This document shows positions 52,525-63,114 of a stretch of 64,000 bases of DNA, in pieces (position 1 is the first letter of the stretch; each line of letters opens with the position of its first letter). Both the position numbers and the translations under genes were made by a program. The stretch spans positions 1 through 64,000 of the forward strand of contig JANWZA010000037.1 of the NCBI GenBank assembly GCA_025054775.1, read 5' to 3'. The notes below the pieces were generated by a model. The model had not been told where the DNA came from and made no database searches. It saw only the letters and a list, made by a program, of their open reading frames with translations. This DNA comes from Microscillaceae bacterium. GTDB lineage: Bacteria; Bacteroidota; Bacteroidia; Cytophagales; Microscillaceae.

Positions 52525-55212
52525 TTACAAGTGGGTTAAACTCTCTTCTAATGCTTTGATTTTAGCTTCGGCATCGGCTAACTTCTGTCGTTCATTAGCT
52601 ACTACCTCAGGCTTTGCATTAGCTATAAATTTTTCGTTATTAAGTTTTTTTAGTACACTTTCTCTAAAGCCTTTCAAATAATCAATTTCTTTACTAATTT
52701 TGGCTTTCTCTTCTTCTTTATTTATCTCTTTAGGAAGAGGTACAAAAAATTCAGCGTTTTTTACTACAAAACTTACCACATTTGTAGGTTTTTGGGTAGA
52801 GAATTGAATTTTACCCACTTTGGCTAATTTGCGAATAGCGAAGGCAAATTTAGTTTCATACAAGGCAGGGTTGGGGCTATTAAAGTAAAGTTCTAATTCC
52901 AAATTTTTTTTCAACTGCTTTTCATTACGTATGTTATTGATGTTTTGTATTACTTCAAAAACTTGTTCGGCCTCTTTAATGATTTGATTATCAAAGGGTT
53001 GTGATTTAGGATAAGGAGCGATACAAATGCTTTCTCCTTCTTTTCGCGGTTGTAGATTTTGCCATACCTCTTCGGTAATAAAAGGCATAAAAGGGTGTAA
53101 TAGACGCATGAGGGTATCAAAAAATGAGAGCGTAGCTTGAAAGGTTAGAGCATCAATAGGAAAGGGTTTTTGGGCTTGTAGATTGTAAGAAGGTTTAATC
53201 ATTTCTAAATAATTAGCACAGAACTCGTCCCAAATTAATTTGTAAATAGTGGTGATTGCTTCTGAGAGGCGAAATTGATCAAATTGATTTTCTACCTCGG
53301 CTAATACTTGGTTTAATTTTGCAGTAAACCACTCGATAGCAATTTGGTTGTTATTGGGTAGGTTTTCGTCTACGTCCCATGATTTAACTAATCGTAGGGC
53401 GTTCCAAATTTTGTTGGCGAAGTTGCGCCCTGTTTCACAGATTTTTGACTCGGGTTCTAGTTTCTCAAATTCGGCAATATCTTCAGGTTTTTGGGATTTG
53501 GGAACTTCGGTATCAAAAATAATATCATTACCTGCTACTGAACTTGCCATGATGCCATAACGCACTCCATCGGTGCTGTATTTTTCCATGAGCTTGAAAA
53601 CATCGGGGGAATTACCCAAAGATTTAGACATTTTTCTACGCAATTTGTCGCGTACCATTCCTGTAAAATAAACATGGTGAAAGGGCTTTTCATTTCGCAA
53701 TTCATAGCCTGCAATAATCATACGCATCACCCAGAAGAAAATAATATCAAAGCCTGTAACTAGCACTGTGGTGGGGTAGTAATAGTCTATTTCATCCTCG
53801 TCAAATACTGAGATAGCCCAAAGCCAAGAGCTTGCCCAGGTATCTAGCACGTCTTCATCTTGTTTTAGGTCTTCTTTTTTTAGGTTTGGATTGATTTTCA
53901 GAGCTTTGGCATAAGCCTCTTCTAAAGAGGGTGCTACTACAATCTCCCCATTAGGCAGATAATAAGCGGGAATACGATGCCCCCACCAAAGTTGGCGTGA
54001 GATGTTCCAGTCTTGAATATTATCAATCCAAGCCTTATACATATTTTTGAAGGTAGGCGGGTGAAACTGAATGTTATCGTTCAAAACGTTTTCTAGAGCA
54101 GGTTGTGCTAATTCTTTCATTTTTATGAACCATTGCTCTGAAAGTTTAGGTTCAACCACTGCTCCTGTACGTTCTGAAGTGCCTACTTGGTTCTTATAGT
54201 CCTCTACTTTGAGCAACAAACCTGCCTGTTCCAAATCTTTAACGATTTCTTGACGAACTACAAACCTATCCTTACCTACATATTTGGCTACTCCACAGGC
54301 TTGGGACATGGTGCCGTCTTCGGCAATAGTATCAATTATAGCTAAATTGTATTTCTTACCGATTTCATAGTCATTCATATCGTGGGCAGGTGTAATTTTT
54401 AATGCCCCTGTACCGAAATCAATCGCTACGTATTCGTCAGTAATAATAGGAACGATTCGGTTAATGATTGGTACAACTACCTGTTTACCTACTAAATGCT
54501 TGTATCGCTCATCATTAGGATTAACGCACACGGCAGTGTCACCTAAAATGGTTTCAGGGCGAGCTGTAGCTACGGGAATAAACTCCTCGCTTCCTACCAG
54601 CTTATATTTTACGTAGTACAATTTGGAATTTACTTCTTTGTAAATCACCTCCTCGTTTGAAAGGACGGTTTTAGCTTCGGGATCCCAGTTTACCATGCGT
54701 AATCCTCTGTAAATCAAGCCTTTATCATACAGGCGTACAAACATGTCGATTACGGCTTTGGAGCGTTTCTCGTCCATGGTAAAGGCAGTTCTATCCCAGT
54801 CGCAAGAGGCACCTAGTTTTTGGAGTTGGTTCAAGATAATGCCACCGTACTTTTCCTTCCATGCCCAAGCATATTCTAAAAACTTTTCTCTCCCGATTTC
54901 TGACTTTTGGATGCCTTTTTCTTTGAGCATTTTTACTATTTTAGCTTCTGTGGCAATAGAGGCGTGGTCAGTTCCTGGTACCCAGCAGGCATTTTTGCCC
55001 TCCATGCGGGCTTTGCGTATCAAAATATCTTGGATAGTGTTATTCAGGACATGCCCCATGTGTAGCACACCTGTAATGTTAGGAGGGGGAATCACGATAG
55101 TAAAAGGTTCTTTATTAGGGTCTTTTTTAGAGGCAAAAAATTTGTGTTTAAGCCAATAGGCGTACCACTTACTTTCTACGATGTGAGGATTATATTTGGT
55201 GGATAGTTCCAT
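52525..55212 (-). CDS. valS: valine-tRNA ligase
   Basis: An 895-residue class Ia synthetase. HMGH at residues 51-54 within PPPNITGVLHMGHVL and KMSKS at 527-531 are the ATP-binding signatures. GTDHASIATEAKIVKML is the ValS-specific follow-up; the CP1 editing domain (ATARPETILGDTAVCVNP), anticodon-binding domain, and the C-terminal coiled-coil arm (EEKAKISKEIDYLKGF) are present. Complete. A TATTTTTG -7 element lies upstream on the minus strand (55260-55253). Confidence 0.98.
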   Translation of the reverse strand: MELSTKYNPHIVESKWYAYWLKHKFFASKKDPNKEPFTIVIPPPNITGVLHMGHVLNNTIQDILIRKARMEGKNACWVPGTDHASIATEAKIVKMLKEKGIQKSEIGREKFLEYAWAWKEKYGGIILNQLQKLGASCDWDRTAFTMDEKRSKAVIDMFVRLYDKGLIYRGLRMVNWDPEAKTVLSNEEVIYKEVNSKLYYVKYKLVGSEEFIPVATARPETILGDTAVCVNPNDERYKHLVGKQVVVPIINRIVPIITDEYVAIDFGTGALKITPAHDMNDYEIGKKYNLAIIDTIAEDGTMSQACGVAKYVGKDRFVVRQEIVKDLEQAGLLLKVEDYKNQVGTSERTGAVVEPKLSEQWFIKMKELAQPALENVLNDNIQFHPPTFKNMYKAWIDNIQDWNISRQLWWGHRIPAYYLPNGEIVVAPSLEEAYAKALKINPNLKKEDLKQDEDVLDTWASSWLWAISVFDEDEIDYYYPTTVLVTGFDIIFFWVMRMIIAGYELRNEKPFHHVYFTGMVRDKLRRKMSKSLGNSPDVFKLMEKYSTDGVRYGIMASSVAGNDIIFDTEVPKSQKPEDIAEFEKLEPESKICETGRNFANKIWNALRLVKSWDVDENLPNNNQIAIEWFTAKLNQVLAEVENQFDQFRLSEAITTIYKLIWDEFCANYLEMIKPSYNLQAQKPFPIDALTFQATLSFFDTLMRLLHPFMPFITEEVWQNLQPRKEGESICIAPYPKSQPFDNQIIKEAEQVFEVIQNINNIRNEKQLKKNLELELYFNSPNPALYETKFAFAIRKLAKVGKIQFSTQKPTNVVSFVVKNAEFFVPLPKEINKEEEKAKISKEIDYLKGFRESVLKKLNNEKFIANAKPEVVANERQKLADAEAKIKALEESLTHL

Positions 55213-55349
55213 AGGTATTCCGAAGACAAATTGTTGGATAAAAGTTAGAAAGCAAAAATACGAAAAATCTTAATTAGAAAGTTTGAAAATTCATTATGTA
55301 GTTTTAGGTTAAACTACGTATCAATTCAATCCTACTTTTGTACTAAAAA

Positions 55350-55739
55350 TCATTTTAATCTGTAAAATTTATTAGGTAATTTACCTATTGCAGATTTATA
55401 ACTCAAACTATCTACCACTGCGGCGTATACCTCGTCTAGTAATTTCATATCTTTTAAGTAAAAGGCATAACTTTGGTGATAGGTAAGTGAATCTACCTGA
55501 TGCCATTTCAAGATTTGGCTTTGCATCATTTGAAAGGTTGCGTAAGCTGAGTCAGGAGAGGCATAGTTTTTTTCCATTACCATTGCCTCTGCAATATGCA
55601 AATCAACTAAGATATCAACCATTTTGGTTTTGGGTAAAATATTTTTAGGGATTTCTATTTGAGGTTGGCACGAAAGAGCAATAATTAAACAAAGAGTAAT
55701 TGAGTGGATTGTATTCCCGTCAAAGTTATTTTTTTGCAT
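55350..55739 (-). CDS. DUF4296 domain lipoprotein
   Basis: A 129-residue protein with a lipoprotein-like signal (LCLIIALSCQPQ; Cys23). The mature region MVDILVDLHIAEAMVMEKNY, with SPDSAYATFQMMQSQILKWH and SLTYHQSYAFYLKD, is the DUF4296 pattern, a Bacteroidota-only family. It lies nine bases downstream of porU on the same strand, an arrangement that I believe recurs in this phylum and suggests a link with type IX secretion; no mechanism is known. Confidence 0.85.
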   Translation of the reverse strand: MQKNNFDGNTIHSITLCLIIALSCQPQIEIPKNILPKTKMVDILVDLHIAEAMVMEKNYASPDSAYATFQMMQSQILKWHQVDSLTYHQSYAFYLKDMKLLDEVYAAVVDSLSYKSAIGKLPNKFYRLK

Positions 55740-55748
55740 ACTTTGCTG

Positions 55749-58700
55749 TTATTCTATTACCACTAGTTTACTACTTACTACGCTACTTTTTTTATCTTGT
55801 AAAGACTTGACTATCAGCCTATACATGTACACACCTTTACCCACGCGGTTGCCTCTATTGTCTAATCCGTTCCATTCGGCACGTAAGGGGGAGTGGCTGT
55901 CAGCAGGTGAGAATTCGGTTTTGAGTGTTTGTATCAAAGCCCCTTGGCTATTATAAATTTCTACAAACATTTCTAGCTCATCGCCCTCGCGGTTGTGTTC
56001 TACGCTAAAAGTGGTGCTTTGCGTCATGGGATTGGGGTAGTTCAATACATTTTTGAGGGCAACTACGGCATCAGTTTCTACAAAGAAGTTAATCGTTTCA
56101 ATGGCTTCATTGTTGAAGGTGTCCCAAGCACGCACTACAAAGAAATTTTTACCTTTGGGTAAATCAAAAAGTGGAAAATAAATTGAACCACCTTGGTAGG
56201 TATCTTTATTAGCTTTGTAATAGTTGTTTAGGAGATAGGTATTTTCAGCTTTTGCGTTGAGTGTGGCAGTGATATTTTGCCCAATATTCGTGTTTGTAAG
56301 GCTAATGCCACTTTCATCTTGAAGTTTTACAATTAAAGTAGTGTTTTTAGGCACGGTGCCACCCTCTTTGAATTGCTCGTTTTCCATAAAAAGTTGTATT
56401 TGTGGGGGGGTACGGTCTTGGGCAAGATTAGCTTGGGGATTTGTGCCTCCTATTACAAAGTCCAAGTTATAGCCTGCTGCATCAGTGGTTCGGGCATCAT
56501 TTACGGCATAAAAGCTAAATTTTGCTTTGCCAAATTGATAGTCAATATTTTTAGGGATAGGAAAGGTGAATTCAAATACACCATTTCGCACTGAAACTTC
56601 TCCTCTGAAAATCAAGCTATTACGAACTTCATAGCTCATAACAGGGGCTTTTTGTCCAAGGGTTTTTACTTCTTGTGGCTTGTCAAAAATGGTTACACTC
56701 AATTTGCCATTCCAAGTAAGAAGTTGATTTTGTTGGTTACGAACTTCCCCGCGTACTGTTACTTTGCTTAATGCTTTGAGCGTATCTGTGGGTAAATGGA
56801 TAGGTTTGTCGTTCAAGTGTGTAATTACTATTTGCTCTTTGGGATATGCTAACCGCATGGAAGGGTCGCCAAGTAAGGAAAAGTTGCGGTTTACAGGTCC
56901 GTTCAGACTACCGTTTTTCGTTTTTCGCATTATTTGCCCCAAACGTGGCATCTCTCCGTTAATTGGTTCAAATACATAACGGTAGAAGGCTTGATTAAGC
57001 AAAAAATTAGTACTTGAAAACACAGGACGGGTAGTGGTAATGAGGGCAATCCCTCCACCTCTTGGATTGAGCAAGACTTTTTCACCTCCTGAAACCACGC
57101 GCGGGTTGTCATATTTTCCAAACTCACAAGTAGCCGTAACAAACAAAGGCATATTGTCTAAATTTTTCCAACTTTCAATCATGCTATGGTCAAGGATTTT
57201 CTCTTCCGTCCAGCCTACTTCACCGCCGTGTCCTGTAAAGTTAATAATTAAGGCTCCGCGTTGTACTTCGCGATTGAGGGCATCACGCACTTCAGGCGAT
57301 AGGGCCCCTGTGGGTGTGGAAATTCGTGGAAAAGCATCAATATAAAATTTTTCTATATTCCAATTCAAATGATTTTGTGCTACATATTGTGCAAGTTGGT
57401 CGGCATCATATTGATGTATGTTTGCGTCGCCATCATCGGCAAAGAAGCTAATTCGGTTTTTCCAATCGTGCAAAGATTTGCTGTTGGTCGCATAGCTTAT
57501 CAACTTATTTACTACTGCTGTTGCCTCGCGCAGAGTACGAACAGGCAGCCTACCAATACCGATTTCTAGGGTGTGGTCGCCGCTAAAAGTTTCTGCCCAT
57601 GTGCCTTCATTATCTTCTAGAAAGCCAAAATAATCGTCAGAGGAGTAGCTAAAAATAGGATGTAAGGACTCATAGGACTCGTACACGGGTACAAGATTAT
57701 TGTTATTAGGAATACGTTTTTTATAATCAAAGGAGGCGGCACCAAAGAGCAAAAGGTAGCGTAATTCATTTGGATTGCGTTTGTATAACATTCGCACAAA
57801 GTCGCGAATAGCCGAAATATCTTGTCTTCCTGAGGCAAATTCGTTGTAAATTTGTTCGGTAGTAACTACGTGTACGCTCAAGTTATCATTAGTACGTCTA
57901 AAATTAGCTAGACGGTTGGCTTCTGAAAGGAAGCGAGGGTGCGTAACAATCACTAAATTTGGTGTAGAGAGGGCATGTAAATTTTGGTTAGGAATAGCTT
58001 GTATGCGTACAGGAGAGCGAAAATCTTGTCTACGGAACACAATAAATTCGCGCAAAGTATTAGTTTGGGTGCTAAAAATAGCTTGCGAACCATTAAGTAT
58101 AAATTGCTGATTAGCAGGTTGTTGGGGATTGGTAATATCCCAAATGGAAATATTATTGGGTACATTATCAATTACAAATTGACTAATACTTTGCGAAGTG
58201 CTGGCAATACTTCTAAATTGAGTTTGGTTGCCATATAGTTGTAATCTACGCAAATAGTTAATTCGCAGGAAGTTCAGGTGCCCTATGCCTGAGGCGCCGT
58301 TTCGGTTTAAGGTAAGACTAATTTGTAGGTTAGCGTTTCCGTCGCTATTAAAGTTAAAAGTATTAGTTACAAGTGTACCTTTGGCAGCATAGGTTTCAGG
58401 AAAGATGAGAGCTACGTTGTGTTGCCCTATTTCTTGCCCATTAGCACGTACAGAGAAGGTAACATCTCTAAAAAAACGCCCTAATACTGATGAGGTAAGC
58501 CTTACCATAGAATTAGGCACAATGCCCGTGACATTGAAATTCACAGTTTGCGAAGTATTAGCATCAAATACTTCCCCGAACCATTCGCGTCCAGAGTTGA
58601 GGATATTGTTGTCATTGCGTTCATGAAACTGGAAATCGTTATAGGTATCAATAGTTTGGGTAGCTCCTGAAAGGTTAGGTTGGGTCCCTATGCGAAGCCC

Positions 58701-59147
58701 TGCACGATTATCAACGCTCAGAAAGTAGAATGTAGTATCGCTATATACGTTAATTTCATGCTCAAAGAGCTGTTGAGAAGAATTGTACGAAATTTTATGT
58801 GGACTTTGGGCATAAAACAAAATAAAATCTTGACTATCAAATTTACCATCTTGTTCACCTTCTACCCAAATTGCATTTTCAGGCAGGTCGTCATAACGGA
58901 AGGCACTATTAGCTTGCGGAAGTGAGCCGCCTCCATAACCCCAAAGATGTATATTTTGCGGATTGATACTCTCTAGGGGAATTCCTGCTCGTTTAAGTGT
59001 TTCAAAATCAAGACGATAGATACCACTCTCTAATACAGCAATTTTATAGAAATTCCCCTCTGCAAGCACTGAATTAGCGGCATATTGTGCTTTTGCTATT
59101 TGGCATAGAACTAAATTTAGTGAAATTAAAAGTATTAAATGCTTCAT
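55749..59147 (-). CDS. porU: type IX secretion system sortase PorU
   Basis: An 1132-residue outer-membrane-associated gingipain-like (C25) cysteine protease that removes C-terminal sorting domains and attaches cargo to anionic lipopolysaccharide. A signal peptide (LILLISLNLVLCQIAKAQ) is present. The C25 catalytic pair is His640 in NFTGHGGEVGW and Cys674 in FVTATCEFGKYD. The C-terminal 100 residues have a FlgD-like/sorting fold (NYPNPMTQSTTFSVEHNR ... GKGVYMYRLIV), usual for PorU. A TATCTTTG -7 element lies upstream at 59364-59357. Its substrates in this window include the protein whose tail is at 1-590. Confidence 0.95.
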   Translation of the reverse strand: MKHLILLISLNLVLCQIAKAQYAANSVLAEGNFYKIAVLESGIYRLDFETLKRAGIPLESINPQNIHLWGYGGGSLPQANSAFRYDDLPENAIWVEGEQDGKFDSQDFILFYAQSPHKISYNSSQQLFEHEINVYSDTTFYFLSVDNRAGLRIGTQPNLSGATQTIDTYNDFQFHERNDNNILNSGREWFGEVFDANTSQTVNFNVTGIVPNSMVRLTSSVLGRFFRDVTFSVRANGQEIGQHNVALIFPETYAAKGTLVTNTFNFNSDGNANLQISLTLNRNGASGIGHLNFLRINYLRRLQLYGNQTQFRSIASTSQSISQFVIDNVPNNISIWDITNPQQPANQQFILNGSQAIFSTQTNTLREFIVFRRQDFRSPVRIQAIPNQNLHALSTPNLVIVTHPRFLSEANRLANFRRTNDNLSVHVVTTEQIYNEFASGRQDISAIRDFVRMLYKRNPNELRYLLLFGAASFDYKKRIPNNNNLVPVYESYESLHPIFSYSSDDYFGFLEDNEGTWAETFSGDHTLEIGIGRLPVRTLREATAVVNKLISYATNSKSLHDWKNRISFFADDGDANIHQYDADQLAQYVAQNHLNWNIEKFYIDAFPRISTPTGALSPEVRDALNREVQRGALIINFTGHGGEVGWTEEKILDHSMIESWKNLDNMPLFVTATCEFGKYDNPRVVSGGEKVLLNPRGGGIALITTTRPVFSSTNFLLNQAFYRYVFEPINGEMPRLGQIMRKTKNGSLNGPVNRNFSLLGDPSMRLAYPKEQIVITHLNDKPIHLPTDTLKALSKVTVRGEVRNQQNQLLTWNGKLSVTIFDKPQEVKTLGQKAPVMSYEVRNSLIFRGEVSVRNGVFEFTFPIPKNIDYQFGKAKFSFYAVNDARTTDAAGYNLDFVIGGTNPQANLAQDRTPPQIQLFMENEQFKEGGTVPKNTTLIVKLQDESGISLTNTNIGQNITATLNAKAENTYLLNNYYKANKDTYQGGSIYFPLFDLPKGKNFFVVRAWDTFNNEAIETINFFVETDAVVALKNVLNYPNPMTQSTTFSVEHNREGDELEMFVEIYNSQGALIQTLKTEFSPADSHSPLRAEWNGLDNRGNRVGKGVYMYRLIVKSLQDKKSSVVSSKLVVIE

Positions 59148-59636
59148 AAAAACTGCTAAGATAAAATTTTCAACCTATGGTGCTAATTTTTTTGTTTTGT
59201 GGTTATTCTACTATTTATGCAATAGGTTAGGACTTTGTAAATTAAGGTTTTGGTAATTTTACCTTTCTTTAAGTTCTTTTTTTTACATCTTCTTATACTT
59301 TCTCTTTTGCCTTTTCTTGTTTTTGTGCCTTTGCTAGGTTTTTTTAACGTCTAATGCAAAGATAACGAAAATATTTGAGCAAGTAGCTAAAATATAGCTT
59401 TAAGTTGCAAAAATTAGTTTCTGCATTAAAAATTTTTACCATTGTTTCCTGAAAAATATCAGGATTGTTTGCTGGTTTTTGAGTTACTATTAATACTCTA
59501 CCTTACTCTCTTAAAGACTTAAAAAGTTCTTTCGCAAGTAAGCAATTGCATTTGACTTAAAAAATCTACAGTCTTTGAAAAAAGAAGGCAACATCAAAAA
59601 AAAGCACTAACTTTGCATCTAAATATGCTTTAAGCC
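59148..59636. other. 489-bp divergent intergenic region between porU and mfd
   Basis: Carries a minus-strand -7 element for porU (59364-59357) and a plus-strand TAACTTTG for mfd (59608-59615), each without a strong -33 element. A short hairpin CCTGA-TCAGG lies near 59448-59463. No coding sequence was seen. Confidence 0.6.
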
Positions 59637-62600
59637 GTGAAAATTAAAGAACTTATACAACTCTACCAGCGTGATAGTCTAACGCAAACCGTTGGTAAAT
59701 ATCTACAAAGCCCACAGCCTGAGGTATTGCACCTGAAAGGCTTAGTAGGAAGTTTAGATGCTATCGTAGTTGCTGCTCTTATACATAGCGAACACGCTAC
59801 TCAAAAAGAGCAACGAATCCACTTGTTCGTTATGAGTAATAAAGACGAGGCATATTACTTCTATAACGATTTGCAAAATTTACTTCCTGACAAAAAAATT
59901 TTCATTTTTCCTACCTCTTACAAGCGACCTTACTGTTATGAAGAGATTGAAAATGCTAACGTATTGCAACGTGCTGAAGTACTGGGGGTTATTTCTCAGG
60001 CTACCAAAAACAACGAGCAGATACTTATTGTTTCTTACCCTGAAGCCGTTATTGAAAAGGTTATCAACAGAAAATCATTAGTAGAAAACACCTTCACAGC
60101 AAGAGTAGGCGAAAAGGTAGATATCGAATTTCTAACCGATTTGCTGTTAAGCTATGATTTCAAGAAAGTGGATTTTGTGTATGAAGCAGGTGAGTTTGCA
60201 GTACGCGGTGGAATTATAGATATCTATTCCTTTGCTTACGAATTACCTTATCGTATTGAATTATTCGGTGATGAAATTGAAAGCATACGTATTTTTGACC
60301 CTAAAAATCAACTTTCAATAGAGAAAGCCCCCTATCTTATCATTTTACCTAATGTACATACGCGCCTAACACAGGCAGTAAGAGAGGCTTTTTTGGATTT
60401 TATCCCTAAAAATACGCGAATTTGGTGTAAAAATATTGCTAACTTACTGGAAATTACTGAAAAAACTTATCAAAAAGCCGAACAGAGTTTTCAGGAAATT
60501 ACCCAAGCTACAGATATACAATTAGTCAAAAATCCTGAACTCTTGTTTGAAACACGCAAAACTTTTGAGCAAAAACTTTCTACTTTATTTCGCATTGAGT
60601 TTGGCAAACATTTCTATTACTCAAGCACTTACACCATTCAATTTGAAGCAACTTCCCAACCCTCTTTCCTTAAAAAATTTGATCTCTTGGTAGAAAACTT
60701 ACAGGAGTATCAGCATAAAGGATACCTCAATATCATTACGGCTGAATCCTTTAAGCAAATTGAACGCTTGCGTACTATCTTTGATGAATTAAACGCTGAC
60801 TTGCAGTTCCAATCCGTAGCTATCGGCTTGCGTGAAGGATTTATCGACCATTTGCAAAAAGTTGTCTGTTATACTGACCACCAAATCTTTGAGCGATACT
60901 ACCGATACAGAGTAAAAGAAAAATATTCTCGCTCTAAAGCTTTAACAATCAAAGAATTACAAAGTTTACAAGTAGGTGATTTCGTAACCCATATTGACTA
61001 TGGCATAGGCAGATTTGCAGGATTAGAAAAAATTGAAATAAACGGCAAAATGCAAGAGGTAATACGCTTGGTATATCGTGATGATGATTTGCTCTACGTA
61101 AACCTCCATGCTTTGCACAAGATTTCTAAATATTCCAGCAAAGATGGTAAGCCACCAAATATTCACAAATTAGGATCCCCTGAATGGGAAACTAAGAAAA
61201 GTAGAGTCAAACGACGCATCCAAGAAATTGCTCGCGAATTGATAGAACTATATGCTAAACGAAAAATCTCCAAAGGATATGCCTTTAGCAAAGACAGCTT
61301 CCTGCAAGCTGAATTAGAGTCAAGTTTTTTGTATGAAGATACTCCTGACCAAGCCGCCGCTACTGCTGCAGTAAAGGCAGACATGGAAAAGCCCTATCCT
61401 ATGGATAGATTGATTTGTGGGGATGTAGGTTTTGGTAAAACAGAGATAGCTATACGTGCCGCTTTCAAAGCAGTATGTGATAATAAACAAGTAGCGGTGC
61501 TTGTGCCAACTACAATTTTAGCAATGCAACATTACAAAACCTTTAAGGAGCGATTAGCGAATTTTCCTTGCAAAGTAGAATATATTAACCGCTTCAAAAC
61601 CGCACAACAAATTCGCGAAACCTTGCAAAGAGTACGTACGGGTGAGACAAATATTCTAATCGGAACGCATAGAATGGTTGCCAAAGATGTGGTTTTCAAG
61701 GATTTAGGATTAGTAATTATTGATGAAGAGCAAAAATTTGGCGTCAGAGTAAAAGATAAATTAAAAGAAATTAAGCCAAACGTAGATGTACTTACACTTA
61801 CAGCTACCCCCATTCCACGCACTCTACAATTTTCTCTTATGGGGGCAAGGGATTTATCAATTATTACTACACCACCACCTAATCGTCAGCCCGTAACTAC
61901 GGAACTTCACGTATTTGATGAAGAAATTATTCGTGATGCTATTAGCTACGAACTTAAACGAGGAGGGCAGGTATTTTTTGTACATAATCGCGTTTCGGAT
62001 ATTGAATCCATAGCAAATATCGTTTTCAAACTTGTCCCTGATGCGCGCATCGGCATTGCTCATGGGCAAATGGAAGGGCAAAAACTAGAAAAAGTAATGC
62101 TCAAATTTATTGAGGGAGAGTATGACGTATTAGTAACTACCAATATCATAGAATCAGGGCTGGACATTCCTAACGCTAATACCATTATCATAAACCAGGC
62201 TCATACGTTTGGGCTAGCCGATTTGCACCAAATGCGTGGGCGCGTGGGACGCTCCAATCGTAAAGCCTACTGCTATTTGCTTGCACCTGCTCATGCCTTG
62301 CTTGGTACTGATGCAAGTAAACGTTTGGCAGCATTAGAGGAATTCTCTGAATTAGGGGATGGTTTCAAAATTGCCATGCGTGATCTGGATATTCGCGGAG
62401 CAGGAAACCTCTTGGGAGCAGAACAAAGCGGCTTTATTAACGATTTAGGCTTTGAAACTTACCATAAGATTTTAGATGAAGCTATTAGCGAACTCAAAGA
62501 AAAAGACTTCCGGGAACTCTTTTTTGGAGACGAAACGCAAACGCTTGTGAATATCGCAAATCAAATAAGCCCTGACTGTAATATTGAAACTGACCTAGAA

Positions 62601-63038
62601 ATGCTCATTCCTGAAACATATATTAGTAGCATTTCTGAACGGCTTAGCCTGTATTCCAAATTAGATAACATACAAGACGAGGAAGGCTTACAACAATTTT
62701 GCCAAAATTTGGAAGATAGATTCGGTAAACCTCCTGCCTCAGTACACACTCTAATTGAAACTGTAAGACTAAGATGGGAAGCAAAAAAGCTTGGTTTTGA
62801 GCGGCTTACACTCAAAAATAACACCCTGAGAGGCTATTTTGTTAATAAAGACGAGTACTTCTCTTCAGATACTTTTGGCAAAGTTTTACAATTTGTTCAG
62901 CAAAATCCTAAAAAAGCCGCTCTTAAAGAAGTAAACGGAAAACCCCTGATAATTTTTCAAAATATTACGGAAATTCAGCAAGCAGTTAGCTTACTTAAAG
63001 AAATAACTGAAACCAGTAAGCAAGTTGTATTGCATTGA
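59637..63038 (+). CDS. mfd: transcription-repair coupling factor
   Basis: An 1133-residue SF2 translocase that releases stalled RNA polymerase and recruits UvrA. Begins at a GTG just 22 bases after the -7 element. Order: UvrB-like N-terminus (VIDAIVVAALIH region; GGIIDIYSFAYELPYRIELF), RNA-polymerase-interacting domain (GDFVTHIDYGIGRFAGL), helicase lobe 1 with Walker A CGDVGFGKTEIAIRA and Walker B IIDEEQKFGV, TATPIPRTL, lobe 2 with ESGLDIPNANTIII and RGRVGRSNRKAYCYLL, and the C-terminal TRCF domain. Complete. Confidence 0.97.
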   Translation: MKIKELIQLYQRDSLTQTVGKYLQSPQPEVLHLKGLVGSLDAIVVAALIHSEHATQKEQRIHLFVMSNKDEAYYFYNDLQNLLPDKKIFIFPTSYKRPYCYEEIENANVLQRAEVLGVISQATKNNEQILIVSYPEAVIEKVINRKSLVENTFTARVGEKVDIEFLTDLLLSYDFKKVDFVYEAGEFAVRGGIIDIYSFAYELPYRIELFGDEIESIRIFDPKNQLSIEKAPYLIILPNVHTRLTQAVREAFLDFIPKNTRIWCKNIANLLEITEKTYQKAEQSFQEITQATDIQLVKNPELLFETRKTFEQKLSTLFRIEFGKHFYYSSTYTIQFEATSQPSFLKKFDLLVENLQEYQHKGYLNIITAESFKQIERLRTIFDELNADLQFQSVAIGLREGFIDHLQKVVCYTDHQIFERYYRYRVKEKYSRSKALTIKELQSLQVGDFVTHIDYGIGRFAGLEKIEINGKMQEVIRLVYRDDDLLYVNLHALHKISKYSSKDGKPPNIHKLGSPEWETKKSRVKRRIQEIARELIELYAKRKISKGYAFSKDSFLQAELESSFLYEDTPDQAAATAAVKADMEKPYPMDRLICGDVGFGKTEIAIRAAFKAVCDNKQVAVLVPTTILAMQHYKTFKERLANFPCKVEYINRFKTAQQIRETLQRVRTGETNILIGTHRMVAKDVVFKDLGLVIIDEEQKFGVRVKDKLKEIKPNVDVLTLTATPIPRTLQFSLMGARDLSIITTPPPNRQPVTTELHVFDEEIIRDAISYELKRGGQVFFVHNRVSDIESIANIVFKLVPDARIGIAHGQMEGQKLEKVMLKFIEGEYDVLVTTNIIESGLDIPNANTIIINQAHTFGLADLHQMRGRVGRSNRKAYCYLLAPAHALLGTDASKRLAALEEFSELGDGFKIAMRDLDIRGAGNLLGAEQSGFINDLGFETYHKILDEAISELKEKDFRELFFGDETQTLVNIANQISPDCNIETDLEMLIPETYISSISERLSLYSKLDNIQDEEGLQQFCQNLEDRFGKPPASVHTLIETVRLRWEAKKLGFERLTLKNNTLRGYFVNKDEYFSSDTFGKVLQFVQQNPKKAALKEVNGKPLIIFQNITEIQQAVSLLKEITETSKQVVLH

Positions 63039-63114
63039 ACAATAAGGTAAATCAATGGCAAATTCCTTTGGGTGCAAGGGCAGATGGTTTGCATTGGTAA
63101 GAGTTGAATATTTT

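Noticed and set aside
59448-59463. Hairpin in the porU/mfd gap as a terminator
   Set aside because: The stem is only 5 bp and both flanking genes start, not end, here.
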